Positions 36,680-46,018 of a stretch of 64,000 bases of DNA are shown piece by piece; the stretch's first letter is position 1, and the number at the start of each line of letters is the position of its first letter. The position numbers and the translations under genes were made by a program. The notes under the pieces were generated by a model. That model did no database searches. It was given only the letters and a program-made list of their open reading frames with translations, and had not been told where the DNA came from. The stretch comes from Photobacterium alginatilyticum (GTDB lineage: Bacteria; Pseudomonadota; Gammaproteobacteria; Enterobacterales; Vibrionaceae), in contig NZ_RSEJ01000009.1 in NCBI RefSeq assembly GCF_009910675.1, positions 62,001 to 126,000 of the forward strand, written 5' to 3'.

Positions 36680-37732
36680 TTAGTTGAGTAAATCAACTGC
36701 CAGCTGTGACATTGTCACTTTGTCAGAACCATCAACATAACGATAATAGTTCCCTGTCAGCCAATACTTTTCATCTGTCGTACTCACTGTCAGCGTCTTA
36801 CCATTTGTCAGTGTCGCGTGCTGGTTTGCTGCTGTAACCTGCCCGCTATGTGTATTGGTAATCAACCCACCATGGCTGTAGCCGTCTCCCATAAGCAACG
36901 GATAATGATCGGGCATGAAATCACTTACACCGCTTGATTGCGTGGCCAGCTTGCCATCATAGGCAACATTGGTCGAACAACTATTAAAGTCGCCGGCCTG
37001 GCTCGCGCCACATGTAGAATGGCTGGCAACGACACCGTCATCATGACCGGGCAAAAATCCTGCGGTTAAGTTGAAATAGTCCGAGCCATCGCCGGTAAAA
37101 CGAACCCTTGGGATCCTGCCATCAGGTATCGGGGCCAATTGACGGGCATTCGCTACTTTTAGATCATTCAGCACCCCGGTATTTGAGCTAGTCGGGATTT
37201 CACCCAACCACAACTTAATCGCTGACTTAAGCGCACCGTTAACCCATCCGCTTCCCTCGGCCACATTGATCGCCAAATCACCAAGCTCCGAACCTCCTCC
37301 GGCACCGGCAAAATCGAAGGTCGCCAGAATATTCAGCGGCTGTAGGCCAGCATTTTCCAGCCAGTTCGCCTGGTTATCCAGCATATAGCGCGCAACAAGA
37401 TCACCGGTTGAGTGAGTCACAAAAATACAGCCATTGCGGCATGTCTGATTTTTCGATAGCTCCTGCAACTTCGGCCAGATATAATCTGACGAAATCTTAC
37501 CCGCAACCCTTTCCTGAGACGGCCAGTCAATGCGATCATCTGCTTTTGCAAGCCAGAAATCGCGCCAATAATCAGCCCCTTCCTGTTCGACGCCCTGACG
37601 ATCGGGTTTTGTTTGCAATTGATCAGCCTGAAAACCGTGGATCAAAATGATAGGGTGCTCACCAATTGCCGCATTCGCAGAAAATGAGAGCGTAGCCAAC
37701 GCTGCTAAGATACTCTTAGTTACTGTCTTCAT
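36680..37732 (-). CDS. Secreted alpha/beta-hydrolase lipase
   Basis: 350 residues from ATG 37732 (a second ATG at 37741 is too close to the ribosome site). The signal peptide ends at FSANA. PIILIHGFQAD is the oxyanion-hole strand, and VTHSTGDLVARYML holds the nucleophile Ser in a T-H-S-T-G elbow in place of G-x-S-x-G. HDDGVVASHS supplies the acid, and SHGGLITN probably the catalytic His. Disulfide candidates are TCRNGC and STCGAS...SCST. Likely an extracellular triacylglycerol lipase or esterase. Confidence 0.85.
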   Translation of the reverse strand: MKTVTKSILAALATLSFSANAAIGEHPIILIHGFQADQLQTKPDRQGVEQEGADYWRDFWLAKADDRIDWPSQERVAGKISSDYIWPKLQELSKNQTCRNGCIFVTHSTGDLVARYMLDNQANWLENAGLQPLNILATFDFAGAGGGSELGDLAINVAEGSGWVNGALKSAIKLWLGEIPTSSNTGVLNDLKVANARQLAPIPDGRIPRVRFTGDGSDYFNLTAGFLPGHDDGVVASHSTCGASQAGDFNSCSTNVAYDGKLATQSSGVSDFMPDHYPLLMGDGYSHGGLITNTHSGQVTAANQHATLTNGKTLTVSTTDEKYWLTGNYYRYVDGSDKVTMSQLAVDLLN

Positions 37733-37876
37733 TGTTATCATTTCCGTTGCACATGGAACAATGAAGAGTAGAAGCTCTAATTTAGTTCATCAAATATGAT
37801 GTCTGACCAGTGTCGAGTAATTGTAAAAAGATCACGTTATCAATAACTAAAGTAAGCATGATTGATGTGGCAAATA

Positions 37877-38398
37877 TTACCCATCAACCGGGCAGGCCGG
37901 CGTATTCAATACCAGTTGATAAAATCCCAAGTCCAGCCAACGACCAAATTTAAATCCGGCTTGCTGAATCGTCCCCGAATGAGTGAAACCCAGCTTTTGG
38001 TGCAAATAAATACTGCCTTCATTCTCCAGATCAATAGCACCAATAATGACATGATAGTTTTGCTGCCTGGCACGCTCAATAAGCTCTATCATTAATGCTT
38101 TGCCAACTCCCCTTCCCCTGAAGTCCGGGTGAAGATACACAGAGTGCTCAACCGTGTATTTAAACGCAGGCTGTTCGCGGAATCGTCCATAGGTGGCAAA
38201 TCCCATCAACTGGCCATGTTCATCTATCGCCCCGATTACCGGATAATCGGCTTCTTCCTTGGTTGTAAACCATGACACCATGTTATCTATTGTTCGCGGC
38301 TTATAGTCATAGAGCGCTGTTGAGTGCAAAATCGCATCATTAAGAATGGTTAAAATCTCATTTGCATGAGAGTCAAAATTGCAGCTAATAAACTTCAT
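37877..38398 (-). CDS. GNAT acetyltransferase, phosphinothricin/methionine-sulfoximine type
   Basis: A 173-residue acetyltransferase of the PAT/MddA/YncA group. STALYDYKPRT in the first third, EHSVYLHPDFRGRGVGKALM (acetyl-CoA pyrophosphate loop, about 85-104), and LHQKLGFTHSGTIQQAGFKFGRWLDLGFYQL are all typical. Homologues acetylate methionine sulfoximine, sulfone or phosphinothricin. Monocistronic. Confidence 0.88.
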   Translation of the reverse strand: MKFISCNFDSHANEILTILNDAILHSTALYDYKPRTIDNMVSWFTTKEEADYPVIGAIDEHGQLMGFATYGRFREQPAFKYTVEHSVYLHPDFRGRGVGKALMIELIERARQQNYHVIIGAIDLENEGSIYLHQKLGFTHSGTIQQAGFKFGRWLDLGFYQLVLNTPACPVDG

Positions 38399-38502
38399 AT
38401 CCTTGATTAATGTTCCTTTGTTATGTATTCCCTTATCGCACTCAAGCTATCACCCATAATTCCATACGGTCAACCCGCTTTTCACTGATAGGCTTTTTTA
38501 GG

Positions 38503-38607
38503 TTATGTGGCTTTCGTTGCCCATTGAAGAAACAAGGCCACCGAAAACGGTGAAACCAGCACGCCGCCAATACCGATTAAGCTGCTGATTGCCAGTGCAA
38601 ATCTTGA
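38503..38607 (-). pseudogene. Possible C-terminal remnant of a membrane protein gene
   Basis: The minus strand from a stop at 38608 to TAA 38503 reads FALAISSLIGIGGVLVSPF and then SVALFLQWATKAT, a plausible last transmembrane helix and tail, with no start codon or ribosome site. It lies in an otherwise empty 294-bp gap. Family not recognised; chance is possible. Confidence 0.35.
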
Positions 38608-38692
38608 TCACATCATCAATACAAATAATTGCAATGTACTAATGCATCATTGATTCTTATATTAATAACAATGACACCAGTGAGGATAATCC

Positions 38693-39442
38693 ATGGAGCG
38701 GGTTCAATACTGGGTAAAAGAAATGCTGGAAGCCGGCCAATCAAGTGACGACCTCAACCGAATCGTCCGTAGTATCGGTCAATATCTAGGTGCAGATATA
38801 AGTCTGTTATTCCTTGGGGCTCCTCCCCATAAAGGCCAGCAATGGATCCTCCATCACGGCATTGATACCAGCGACTTTGATTTTTATCTACGGCACTCTC
38901 GAGATGATATTTATCTACAGCATTATCTCGGCCAGTCACTATCAGGTAGCATGATAGCCTTACAGGAAATGTTGCCCATCAAGCAAATTAGTGACAACTG
39001 GTTTCTTGAAGAAATGATTCCTCGGATGGCTGTTGATTATTCAGTCAGCGGAATTTTTCCCATTTCAGACGGAAAAATATTATCGCTTAGTTTTCATCGT
39101 TATAATCAACCGTTTTCCTACAAAAGCCAGCAGCTCATGCAGCAACTGCTAGAAATGCTCGCTCCATGGGGACAGTTTTTCATCGCCCGCAACACTCTTG
39201 AAAACCTCTATGGCTCAGCACCTATATCCAGAGGAATGTTGAAGCTTCCCAGCACGCTCACCCAGGCTGAACATAATGTCGTCTCACTGCTTGCTCAAGG
39301 CTATGATGGCAGTGAAATAACCGCTATTCGCGGCGTATCGAAAGAAACAACGAAGTCGCAGATCAAAAGTATCTTGCACAAAACGGGCTGCCGCCATCAA
39401 AATCAGCTGATAAATCAGATTTACTGTGGGTTTGAAAAGTAA
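38693..39442 (+). CDS. LuxR-type transcriptional regulator
   Basis: 249 residues. The N-terminal 170 residues form a sensor-like domain (ISLLFLGAPPHKGQQWILHHG, FSYKSQQLMQQLLEMLAPWG) that recalls GAF/autoinducer folds. The C-terminal helix-turn-helix is LTQAEHNVVSLLAQGYDGSE followed by a recognition segment SKETTKSQIKSILHKTGCRH. This LuxR helix-turn-helix keeps the E-x-x-V-x-x-L-L-A-x-G framework. No partner synthase gene is nearby. Start ATG 38693 follows GAGGA. Confidence 0.85.
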   Translation: MERVQYWVKEMLEAGQSSDDLNRIVRSIGQYLGADISLLFLGAPPHKGQQWILHHGIDTSDFDFYLRHSRDDIYLQHYLGQSLSGSMIALQEMLPIKQISDNWFLEEMIPRMAVDYSVSGIFPISDGKILSLSFHRYNQPFSYKSQQLMQQLLEMLAPWGQFFIARNTLENLYGSAPISRGMLKLPSTLTQAEHNVVSLLAQGYDGSEITAIRGVSKETTKSQIKSILHKTGCRHQNQLINQIYCGFEK

Positions 39443-39544
39443 AATTATCTAAGCTAACAAGCTGATAGTAAAAGCATAAATGAAGCAACCCTTGTATACT
39501 GATTACTGTATATCTTTAATTAATCTCCCAACACGGATCTTGCG

Positions 39545-41425
39545 ATGGAAGCAGAACAGCTAGAAATACTTAGTTTTATCAGCCAGTTCCCTCCTTTTGA
39601 TAACTTACCAGAAGAAAAACAAAAACAGGTAGCGCTACAAATCGAGGTCTCCTATTACCGAGCCGGTAGTATGATTTTCAACTTAGGCGATGAAATTCAC
39701 GACCTATTTCTGATCCGTAGCGGTGCTGTCGAAATTTACCGACGAAAGGGCGAGCTCTATAACCGTATTGACGAAGGGGATCTTTTCGGCCAAATGGGCC
39801 TGTTGATGAACAACCGTGTCCGTATGCCAGCAAAAGCAATTGAAGACACACTGGTATATTGTATTCCTGAGCACATGTTCAACAGCCTATATGATGAATT
39901 CGATACCTTCGCCGACTTCGTCGAAGTCGAAGACAGTGCCCGGCTCCGTAATGTCGTCTCCACTCATACCGATGCCAACGATCTCACCACATCCAAGGTC
40001 CGAACCCTCTTGACTCGCGATCCATTTCTCATCGCAAAGGACGAGTCAATTCAGGTCGCCGCGCAAACCATGGCTGAAGAAAGTACTTCTTCCCTATTGG
40101 TTACCGACCCTGAAGCTTCTATTGATGATGAAGACAGAGACCACCTTGTCGGCATTATCACCGACAGAGACTTATGTACGCGCGTTCTTGCCATGGGAAT
40201 TGATGTTTCAACCCCGGTATCAGAGGTGATGACTACTGAGTTAATCAGCCTCGATCATAACGCGTATGTATTCGAAGCAATGCTTACCATGTTGCGCTAC
40301 AACGTACACCACCTTCCGGTGCTGCGTAACAAACATCCAATCGGGGTTATTGGACTGACTGATATTGTACGTTACGAGTCGCAAAATAGCCTGTTATTGG
40401 TCAGTACCATTTTCCAACAACAAAGTGTCGAAGAGTTGCAGGTGTTATCAGAACAAGTTAAAGACTGTTTTGTTCGCATGGTCAATGAAGATGCTAACTC
40501 CCATATGGTGGGCAGTGCAATGGCTGTAATTGGCCGCAGCTTTAAGCAACGCCTGCTCGAGCTTGCCGAAGAGATTCAAGGCCCGCCGCCCATCCCTTAC
40601 TGCTTCCTCGCGCTTGGCTCAATGGCCCGAGACGAGCAACTGATCGTTACCGACCAGGATAATGCGCTTATTCTGGACAATAGCTACGATGAAAAACGGC
40701 ATGGTGAGTACTTTGCCAATCTCGCTAAGTTTGTCTGCGACGGACTTGCTGCATGTGGTTACAGCTACTGCCAGGGTGACATCATGGCTACCAACCCTGA
40801 ATGGCGTAAAACACGTAAGGAATGGGAAGAATGCTTTGGTGAATGGATTGATAACCCCAAGCCAAAGGCATTATTAAATAGCTCGATCTTCTTTGACCTC
40901 GATGGTGTCTGGGGACGGGTGAAGTGGGCCGAGCAACTCAATAGCTTTATCATTCGAAGAGCCAGAAAGAATAACCGCTTCCTGGCCTGCCTTGCCCGCA
41001 ACGCCATCAGCCGCACGCCACCACTTGGCTTTTTCAAAGATTTCGTGATGGAGAAAGACGGTCGCCACAACAACTCGATTAACCTAAAGCGCCGCGGTAC
41101 AGCACCACTTGCCGATCTGATCCGTGTTCACGCTCTCGCCGTCGGTTCGCGTTCACAAAATTCATTCGAACGACTGGATGACATCATTGAAGCAGGAATA
41201 CTACCGAAAGGACGCGGTCAGGATCTTCGGGATGCCATGGAGTTTATCTATATGGTTCGTATACGCCACCAGGCGCTTGACGTCGAAGCCGAGACCGAAC
41301 CGGACAATAGTATCGAACCTGAAAACATGTCTGACTTTGAGCGAAGAAACCTCAAGGCTGCATTCCAGATCCTCAGTAATGCTCAGAACTTCATCAAGTT
41401 CCGGTATCAAGGCAACAGACGATAA
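39545..41425 (+). CDS. cNMP-binding/CBS-domain/DUF294 putative nucleotidyltransferase
   Basis: A 626-residue cytosolic signalling protein. Residues 10-130 form a cyclic-nucleotide-binding fold (AGSMIFNLGDEIHDLFLIRSG). Two CBS domains (about 150-290; VGIITDRDLCTRVLA and PIGVIGLTDIVRYE) follow. A DUF294 nucleotidyltransferase domain (LALGSMARDEQLIVTDQDNA, about 354-373) and a C-terminal substrate-binding-like domain close it. It is thought to sense nucleotides and modify a protein or RNA; the substrate is unknown. Its TAA overlaps the exonuclease ATG (TAATG), so the two are coupled. Confidence 0.92.
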   Translation: MEAEQLEILSFISQFPPFDNLPEEKQKQVALQIEVSYYRAGSMIFNLGDEIHDLFLIRSGAVEIYRRKGELYNRIDEGDLFGQMGLLMNNRVRMPAKAIEDTLVYCIPEHMFNSLYDEFDTFADFVEVEDSARLRNVVSTHTDANDLTTSKVRTLLTRDPFLIAKDESIQVAAQTMAEESTSSLLVTDPEASIDDEDRDHLVGIITDRDLCTRVLAMGIDVSTPVSEVMTTELISLDHNAYVFEAMLTMLRYNVHHLPVLRNKHPIGVIGLTDIVRYESQNSLLLVSTIFQQQSVEELQVLSEQVKDCFVRMVNEDANSHMVGSAMAVIGRSFKQRLLELAEEIQGPPPIPYCFLALGSMARDEQLIVTDQDNALILDNSYDEKRHGEYFANLAKFVCDGLAACGYSYCQGDIMATNPEWRKTRKEWEECFGEWIDNPKPKALLNSSIFFDLDGVWGRVKWAEQLNSFIIRRARKNNRFLACLARNAISRTPPLGFFKDFVMEKDGRHNNSINLKRRGTAPLADLIRVHALAVGSRSQNSFERLDDIIEAGILPKGRGQDLRDAMEFIYMVRIRHQALDVEAETEPDNSIEPENMSDFERRNLKAAFQILSNAQNFIKFRYQGNRR

Positions 41426-42162
41426 TGACTAAAGAAAAAAGGCAAAGACCCCTGCTTGCCAATACCAACACACCTGACTGGCCAACGTTTTTTGCCACGC
41501 TGGCTGGACAGGCGAAAGACTCTCGTCTGCAACAGTATTACTCTGCTGGCATGATCAGTGGCGAGACACCACTAAAAGACGTCCCTTTTGTCGCACTGGA
41601 CTTTGAAACAACCGGGCTTGATCCTAAAACCGATGAAATCATCAGTATAGGGTTGGTCCCCTTTAGCCTTCAGCGTATTCGTTGCAGGGAGTCGGCACAC
41701 TGGGTCGTGAACCCACACCGTCCTCTTGATGAAGAATCGGTTGTAATCCATGGTATTACCGACTCTGATGTCAGTGGTGCGCCAGATCTGCTGCGCATCC
41801 TGGAGAGAGTACTCGATGCCCTTGCCGGGAAAATTGTTGTCGTACACTATCAGAAAATTGAACGAGAGTTTATGAACAGTGCGTTAAAGGCCCGGCTTAG
41901 CGAAGGTATTCACTTCCCTGTCATCGACACCCTAGCACTGGAATCGGCATTTCAACACCGCCAACTTGGTGGTTTCTGGAACCGATTACAGGGCAAAAAA
42001 CCAGGCTCAGTGCGTCTCGGGAAAGCACGACAGCGTTACGGGCTACCAACCTATCAACCCCACCATGCACTCACTGATGCTCTGGCAACAGCGGAGCTTT
42101 TGCAAGCACAGATTGCCTATCACTTTGATCCCGATACGCCGGTATCGGAGATTTGGTTGTAA
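41425..42162 (+). CDS. DNA polymerase III epsilon-like 3'-5' exonuclease
   Basis: 245 residues of the DEDDh family. Exo I is VALDFETTGLDPKTDEI (about 51-67), Exo II lies around VVVHYQKIEREF, and Exo III is HHALTDALATAELL (about 213-226) with the catalytic His and Asp. As a stand-alone protein it is a relative of DnaQ rather than the replicative subunit. It is translationally coupled to the CBS/DUF294 gene, an arrangement common in gammaproteobacteria, which suggests a shared but undefined role. Confidence 0.9.
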   Translation: MTKEKRQRPLLANTNTPDWPTFFATLAGQAKDSRLQQYYSAGMISGETPLKDVPFVALDFETTGLDPKTDEIISIGLVPFSLQRIRCRESAHWVVNPHRPLDEESVVIHGITDSDVSGAPDLLRILERVLDALAGKIVVVHYQKIEREFMNSALKARLSEGIHFPVIDTLALESAFQHRQLGGFWNRLQGKKPGSVRLGKARQRYGLPTYQPHHALTDALATAELLQAQIAYHFDPDTPVSEIWL

Positions 42163-42193
42163 AAAAACGCCGCTATATTAGCGGCGTTTTTAT
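42162..42193. terminator. Bidirectional rho-independent terminator
   Basis: AACGCCGCTA and TAGCGGCGTT form a perfect 10-bp stem with a short loop, with A and T runs on both flanks. It serves the exonuclease on the plus strand and the BCCT transporter on the minus strand. Confidence 0.93.
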
Positions 42194-42211
42194 AATCACT
42201 ATGCTTAGCTA

Positions 42212-43786
42212 TTAGCGATAACGTTCTGTACGGAAGCCCATAATCAAGCTTACACACATCAGTAACAGGATAATGGTAAACGGTAGCCCCGTTGAAATCG
42301 CACCCGCCTGAAGCGCTTCAATTGCCTGCGTACCGCCTACATACAGCATCACAGCAGCAATAGCACCCTCGATAGTCGCCCAGAAGATTCGCTGTGGCAT
42401 TGGAGAATCCAGCTTACCACCCGCGGTGATGTTATCGATAACCAGTGAACCGGAGTCAGAAGAAGTAATAAAGAACACCATCACCAGCACAATTGCGATA
42501 ATCGACAATACATTGCTGAAAGGCAATGCTTCAAACATCTCATACATAGCCAATGGAACTGACGTCAGACCGTTTTCACCCAGGACACCAACACCGTTAA
42601 TAACCTGATCAATCGCCTGACCGCCAAAGACTGACATCCAAAGAACAGTAACAAATGTCGGTACAATTAGCACAGCAATCAAAAACTCACGAACAGTACG
42701 GCCCTTAGAAACACGCGCAATGAACATACCAACGAATGGTGACCAAGAAATCCACCACGCCCAGTAGAACACAGTCCAACCATGCATCCAGGTTTCATCT
42801 TCACGACCATGAGGGTTACTTAGAGCAAAGAAGTTCTCGGCATAGCCTGAGATAGTTGTTGGGATGGTCCCCATTGAGACAGCAAAGCCCACCAAAGCAA
42901 CAAACACCAATAGCGCAACCGCCACCAGCATATTAATGTTACTGAGTAGTTTTACCCCGCCGTCGATACCACGAGCTACTGAGAACACAGCCAGCAGAGT
43001 TACAATAGCAATTACGCCGATCTGCAACGTAATATCACTCTTGAAGCCCAGGACATGCTCAATACCACTTGCCGCCTGCTGTGCACCCAGACCCAATGAT
43101 GTTGCCAAGCCAAATAATGTCGCCAATACGGCAAAAACATCAACAATATGACCGGCCCATCCCCAGACACGATCGCCTAGCAGTGGGTAGAAGATTGAAC
43201 GAATAGAAAGAGGCAAGCCTTTGTTGTACGCAAAGAAGGCCAGAGATAATGCAACTACGCCATAGATAGCCCAAGGATGGAATCCCCAGTGATACATGGT
43301 TGCCCCCATCGCCAGCTTAGCAGCTTCGGGAGTATTAGGCGTCACACCGAGCGGAGTTTCATACCAACCTGTGTAGTAGGCTACCGGCTCGGCAACACTC
43401 CAGAACATCAGGCCAATACCCATGCCAGCGGCAAACAGCATTGATAGCCAAGATACACGTGAGTAATCCGTTTCAGCATCCTGACCACCAATACGAATTT
43501 TCCCGTATGGTGAGAAGATCAAAGCCAGGCAGAAGATGACAAAAATATTTCCTGACCAAATGAACAGCGCATCGAAGTTATTTATGATGCTATTTTTCAC
43601 CCCGTTCAGAGCTGTCTTTGCCGTTGCCGGATCACTGATCAAAACAGCAACCAAAAACAGGGCGATCAGGCCAGCACTCGTACCGAATACCGGATTGTGA
43701 ACGTCAAAACCCCATTTTTGGATGTTGTCTTGTCCAACTGTGTAATCAGTATTTTCTATACTGTATTTATCATGTTTACTCATCAT
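42212..43786 (-). CDS. BCCT-family betaine/carnitine/choline transporter
   Basis: 524 residues with about 12 membrane helices. GMGIGLMFWSVAEPVAYYTG is the BCCT TM3 signature; its G-M-G-I-G form is that of sodium-coupled members. WAWWISWSPFVGMFIARVSKG is the family's most conserved stretch and contains the aromatic substrate box. It would import compatible solutes such as glycine betaine for osmoprotection. ATG 43786 follows AGGA. Terminated by the shared hairpin at 42162-42193. Confidence 0.95.
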   Translation of the reverse strand: MMSKHDKYSIENTDYTVGQDNIQKWGFDVHNPVFGTSAGLIALFLVAVLISDPATAKTALNGVKNSIINNFDALFIWSGNIFVIFCLALIFSPYGKIRIGGQDAETDYSRVSWLSMLFAAGMGIGLMFWSVAEPVAYYTGWYETPLGVTPNTPEAAKLAMGATMYHWGFHPWAIYGVVALSLAFFAYNKGLPLSIRSIFYPLLGDRVWGWAGHIVDVFAVLATLFGLATSLGLGAQQAASGIEHVLGFKSDITLQIGVIAIVTLLAVFSVARGIDGGVKLLSNINMLVAVALLVFVALVGFAVSMGTIPTTISGYAENFFALSNPHGREDETWMHGWTVFYWAWWISWSPFVGMFIARVSKGRTVREFLIAVLIVPTFVTVLWMSVFGGQAIDQVINGVGVLGENGLTSVPLAMYEMFEALPFSNVLSIIAIVLVMVFFITSSDSGSLVIDNITAGGKLDSPMPQRIFWATIEGAIAAVMLYVGGTQAIEALQAGAISTGLPFTIILLLMCVSLIMGFRTERYR

Positions 43787-44059
43787 TTAATCCTACTTGG
43801 CACAACTTCTGCCAAGAATACTTAGTCCTATAAATAATATGTAACTGCGTAGATCAAATCATTTATGTGGTTGAAGTGTCAAGTTTAATTGGAAATTACT
43901 GTAAAGTGGACAAGAAGCAACCAACAATTCTTGTTTACTTAGATAATTATTAACCATAGCAACAAAATAATATTTCGTGTTCTAATCAATTAGCAATAAC
44001 TGCTGCTTTTTTGCACCCAAAACAACAATAAAATTGCCCCGGAGAAAGGGCCAGGCAGA
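43787..44059. other. Intergenic region between the BCCT and qnr genes
   Basis: About 270 AT-rich bases without a gene. They must hold the BCCT promoter, probably osmotically controlled in this family; no convincing -10/-35 pair was identified by eye. Confidence 0.4.
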
Positions 44060-44096
44060 AAGCCCTAAAACGAAAGAACGGCCTTAAGACCGTCCT
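44060..44096 (-). terminator. Probable terminator of qnr
   Basis: On the minus strand ACGGTCTTAAGGCCGT folds as a short hairpin, followed by TCTTTCGTTTT. It lies about 15 bp after the qnr stop. Confidence 0.65.
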
Positions 44097-44107
44097 TGTA
44101 AAGAAAG

Positions 44108-44764
44108 TTAGGATGGAAGGATACACAGCCCAAAAGGTTCAAGTAATTGCTCTTGCTGCCAGTCGCAGATCATGACCCCTTTCAACTTCACTTTTCTCAG
44201 ATCCAAACCTGCCAGATCTACGTGACACAAGTTACACTCCTCGATGACAAATTGGCCCCACTGTTCTTCGGAAAACTCACAACGACTTAAGTCAGAGCCC
44301 TTTAAAGAAGCATTCATTAGATTGGCACCATTCCAGCGATTTTCGAACAAATCACATTTCTCCAAACGCTGATTCTCAAAATTCGAATATGACAGGTTGC
44401 ACCCGGTAATGTATGCAGAGGAAAAGTAAGTATTATGAGTGATGTAATTGCAAAAATTAGCTCGCGAAAAATTACAGCCCTTCATGTTACAGGATCTAAA
44501 TTCAATACCCAGACAGTGCGCACCAGTAAACAACGCCATGCTCAAATCACAGTCATTAAAGCTGGCATCTTTTAGTTGCGCATACTCGAACCGACAGCCT
44601 TCAATATCACCAGGCTCAATGAATCGACAATTGGTGAATTTAGCATCAGTTAAATCAGCTCGAACAAAACTACACCGATAGAAATAGCATTGATTGAACA
44701 CCGAGCCGGCAAGGTCCGTATTCGAAAAGTCTTCCTCAGTAAATGTTGAACCGGAAACGTTCAT
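44108..44764 (-). CDS. qnr: Qnr-type pentapeptide-repeat protein
   Basis: The length, 218 residues, is exactly that of QnrA. The text follows Qnr throughout: FTEEDFSNTDL at the start, CRFIEPGDIEGCRFEYAQL, then the conserved core CLGIEFRSCNMKGCNFSRA. YFSSAYITGCNLSYSNF, GSDLSRCEFS and ICDWQQEQLLEPFG follow. Qnr proteins form a right-handed beta-helix that binds and protects DNA gyrase and topoisomerase IV from quinolones. Chromosomal qnr genes are native to Vibrio, Photobacterium and Shewanella, the source of plasmid alleles. No mobile element is adjacent and no LexA box is seen upstream. Confidence 0.93.
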   Translation of the reverse strand: MNVSGSTFTEEDFSNTDLAGSVFNQCYFYRCSFVRADLTDAKFTNCRFIEPGDIEGCRFEYAQLKDASFNDCDLSMALFTGAHCLGIEFRSCNMKGCNFSRANFCNYITHNTYFSSAYITGCNLSYSNFENQRLEKCDLFENRWNGANLMNASLKGSDLSRCEFSEEQWGQFVIEECNLCHVDLAGLDLRKVKLKGVMICDWQQEQLLEPFGLCILPS

Positions 44765-44920
44765 CTTTCTCTCTCATCGCTAAAATTTGGTATAGCTTAC
44801 TAAGATAAACAGATGAAAATCTAGAAAAAACACCTTTCAAAACCTATATTTTTAAAGCCTTTATTATCACCCCCTAGAGAGCACTGTAAGACACACAGAG
44901 CTACGTTCCCTAATCCATCG

Positions 44921-44932
44921 AACGGCGCCGTT
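44921..44932. repeat. Perfect 12-bp GC-rich palindrome
   Basis: AACGGCGCCGTT, followed by AAAAA, stands in AT-rich DNA between the LysR gene end and the qnr start. It may be a short operator or part of a weak terminator. Confidence 0.35.
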
Positions 44933-45034
44933 AAAAACAGAAAGGTGCCAATCAGAATTGACTGACAAGGCTTTAATAGCACAAACACTTTCTAATGACT
45001 TATAACGACAAAAACAGACATAAGAAACTCACGC

Positions 45035-45913
45035 TTACTTAACAAGCGCCGCCAAGACAAAATCAACTAATGTTCGCGTTTTTAAGGGTAATTGCTTGCT
45101 CTTATATAACAAATGAACGGGCATGGCTTTCGGCCGCTCGTCCTTAAGTACTTCGATCAAAGCTCCGTCACCGAGAGCTTCCGAGAGAATAAGACGCGGT
45201 TGAAGAACCACTCCCGCTCCTTTTTCTGCTGCGACCTTCAAGGCCTGCCCGCTATTGGATAGTAGCCGTGTATGCTGCCTGTCAAAAGCATGAGTTTCGA
45301 TCCCCACGGCAAGCTGGGGCTGAATATCGCTATAACTAAAGCCCAGACAATGATGATTCACCAAATCGGCCTGCGAAACAGGCTCTCCCTTGTCCGATAT
45401 ATAATCGGGTGACGCGGCAAACAACATTTCATAATCCGGCAATCGCCTAGCTATCAACGTTGAGTCGGCAAGCTCCCCCACTCTGAATACGATGTCGAAC
45501 CTTTCGTGCATCGGATCGATCCTTGCGTTATCAACCACCAACTCAATGTTGATATCGGGGAACTGATGCAGGAAGTCTGCTAGCAAAGGAGCCAATACCA
45601 GATTGCCGTAAGTAACTGGCGAATTAATCCTTACCGTTCCTTTGGGCTTATTTTCGATTGTCTGAAGATTGTTTTCAGCATCTGCAATATCACTCAGAAT
45701 CCTTTCGCACTCGATAAGGTAGATTTGTCCGGCCTCAGTTAAAGACTGCTTTCGAGTTGTACGGTTTAACAGCTTGACCCCAAGCAAGGCTTCTAATGAC
45801 TTAACATGTTTGCCAATCATTGTTGAGGATAGCGAAAAATGCGTTGCGGCTTTGGCAAAGCTACCGTTTTGCGCCACATAGACAAATACCTGCATGTTCT
45901 TCAATTTGTCCAC
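45035..45913 (-). CDS. LysR-family transcriptional regulator
   Basis: 292 residues. The N-terminal winged helix-turn-helix spans about 1-60 (MQVFVYVAQNGSFAKAATHF, IGKHVKSLEALLGVKLLNRT). It is followed by a periplasmic-binding-protein-like effector domain (RINSPVTYGNLVLAPLL, FDIVFRVGELADSTLIARRL), as in the AaeR/DmlR subgroup. It is transcribed away from the ABM/oxidoreductase pair 105 bp apart, the usual LysR arrangement, so it likely controls them and itself. Confidence 0.92.
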   Translation of the reverse strand: MDKLKNMQVFVYVAQNGSFAKAATHFSLSSTMIGKHVKSLEALLGVKLLNRTTRKQSLTEAGQIYLIECERILSDIADAENNLQTIENKPKGTVRINSPVTYGNLVLAPLLADFLHQFPDINIELVVDNARIDPMHERFDIVFRVGELADSTLIARRLPDYEMLFAASPDYISDKGEPVSQADLVNHHCLGFSYSDIQPQLAVGIETHAFDRQHTRLLSNSGQALKVAAEKGAGVVLQPRLILSEALGDGALIEVLKDERPKAMPVHLLYKSKQLPLKTRTLVDFVLAALVK

Positions 45914-45927
45914 ATTAACAACCTATA

Positions 45928-45937
45928 GTTTATAAAC
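45928..45937. promoter_or_regulatory. Palindrome in the LysR divergent intergenic region
   Basis: GTTTATAAAC lies 15 bp upstream of the LysR start, with a related TTGTTTATCAAC about 15 bp further on. Candidate LysR operator half-sites; inference only. Confidence 0.35.
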
Positions 45938-46018
45938 TTCAAACCAGATCATTGTTTATCAACCACAGGGAGTCAATTAAATTAGTTATGCCGTTCAATT
46001 ACCCAACATGACTTTCTT

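Noticed and set aside
44765-44830. LexA box before qnr.
   Set aside because: CTGT is present but not followed at 8 bases by ACAG.
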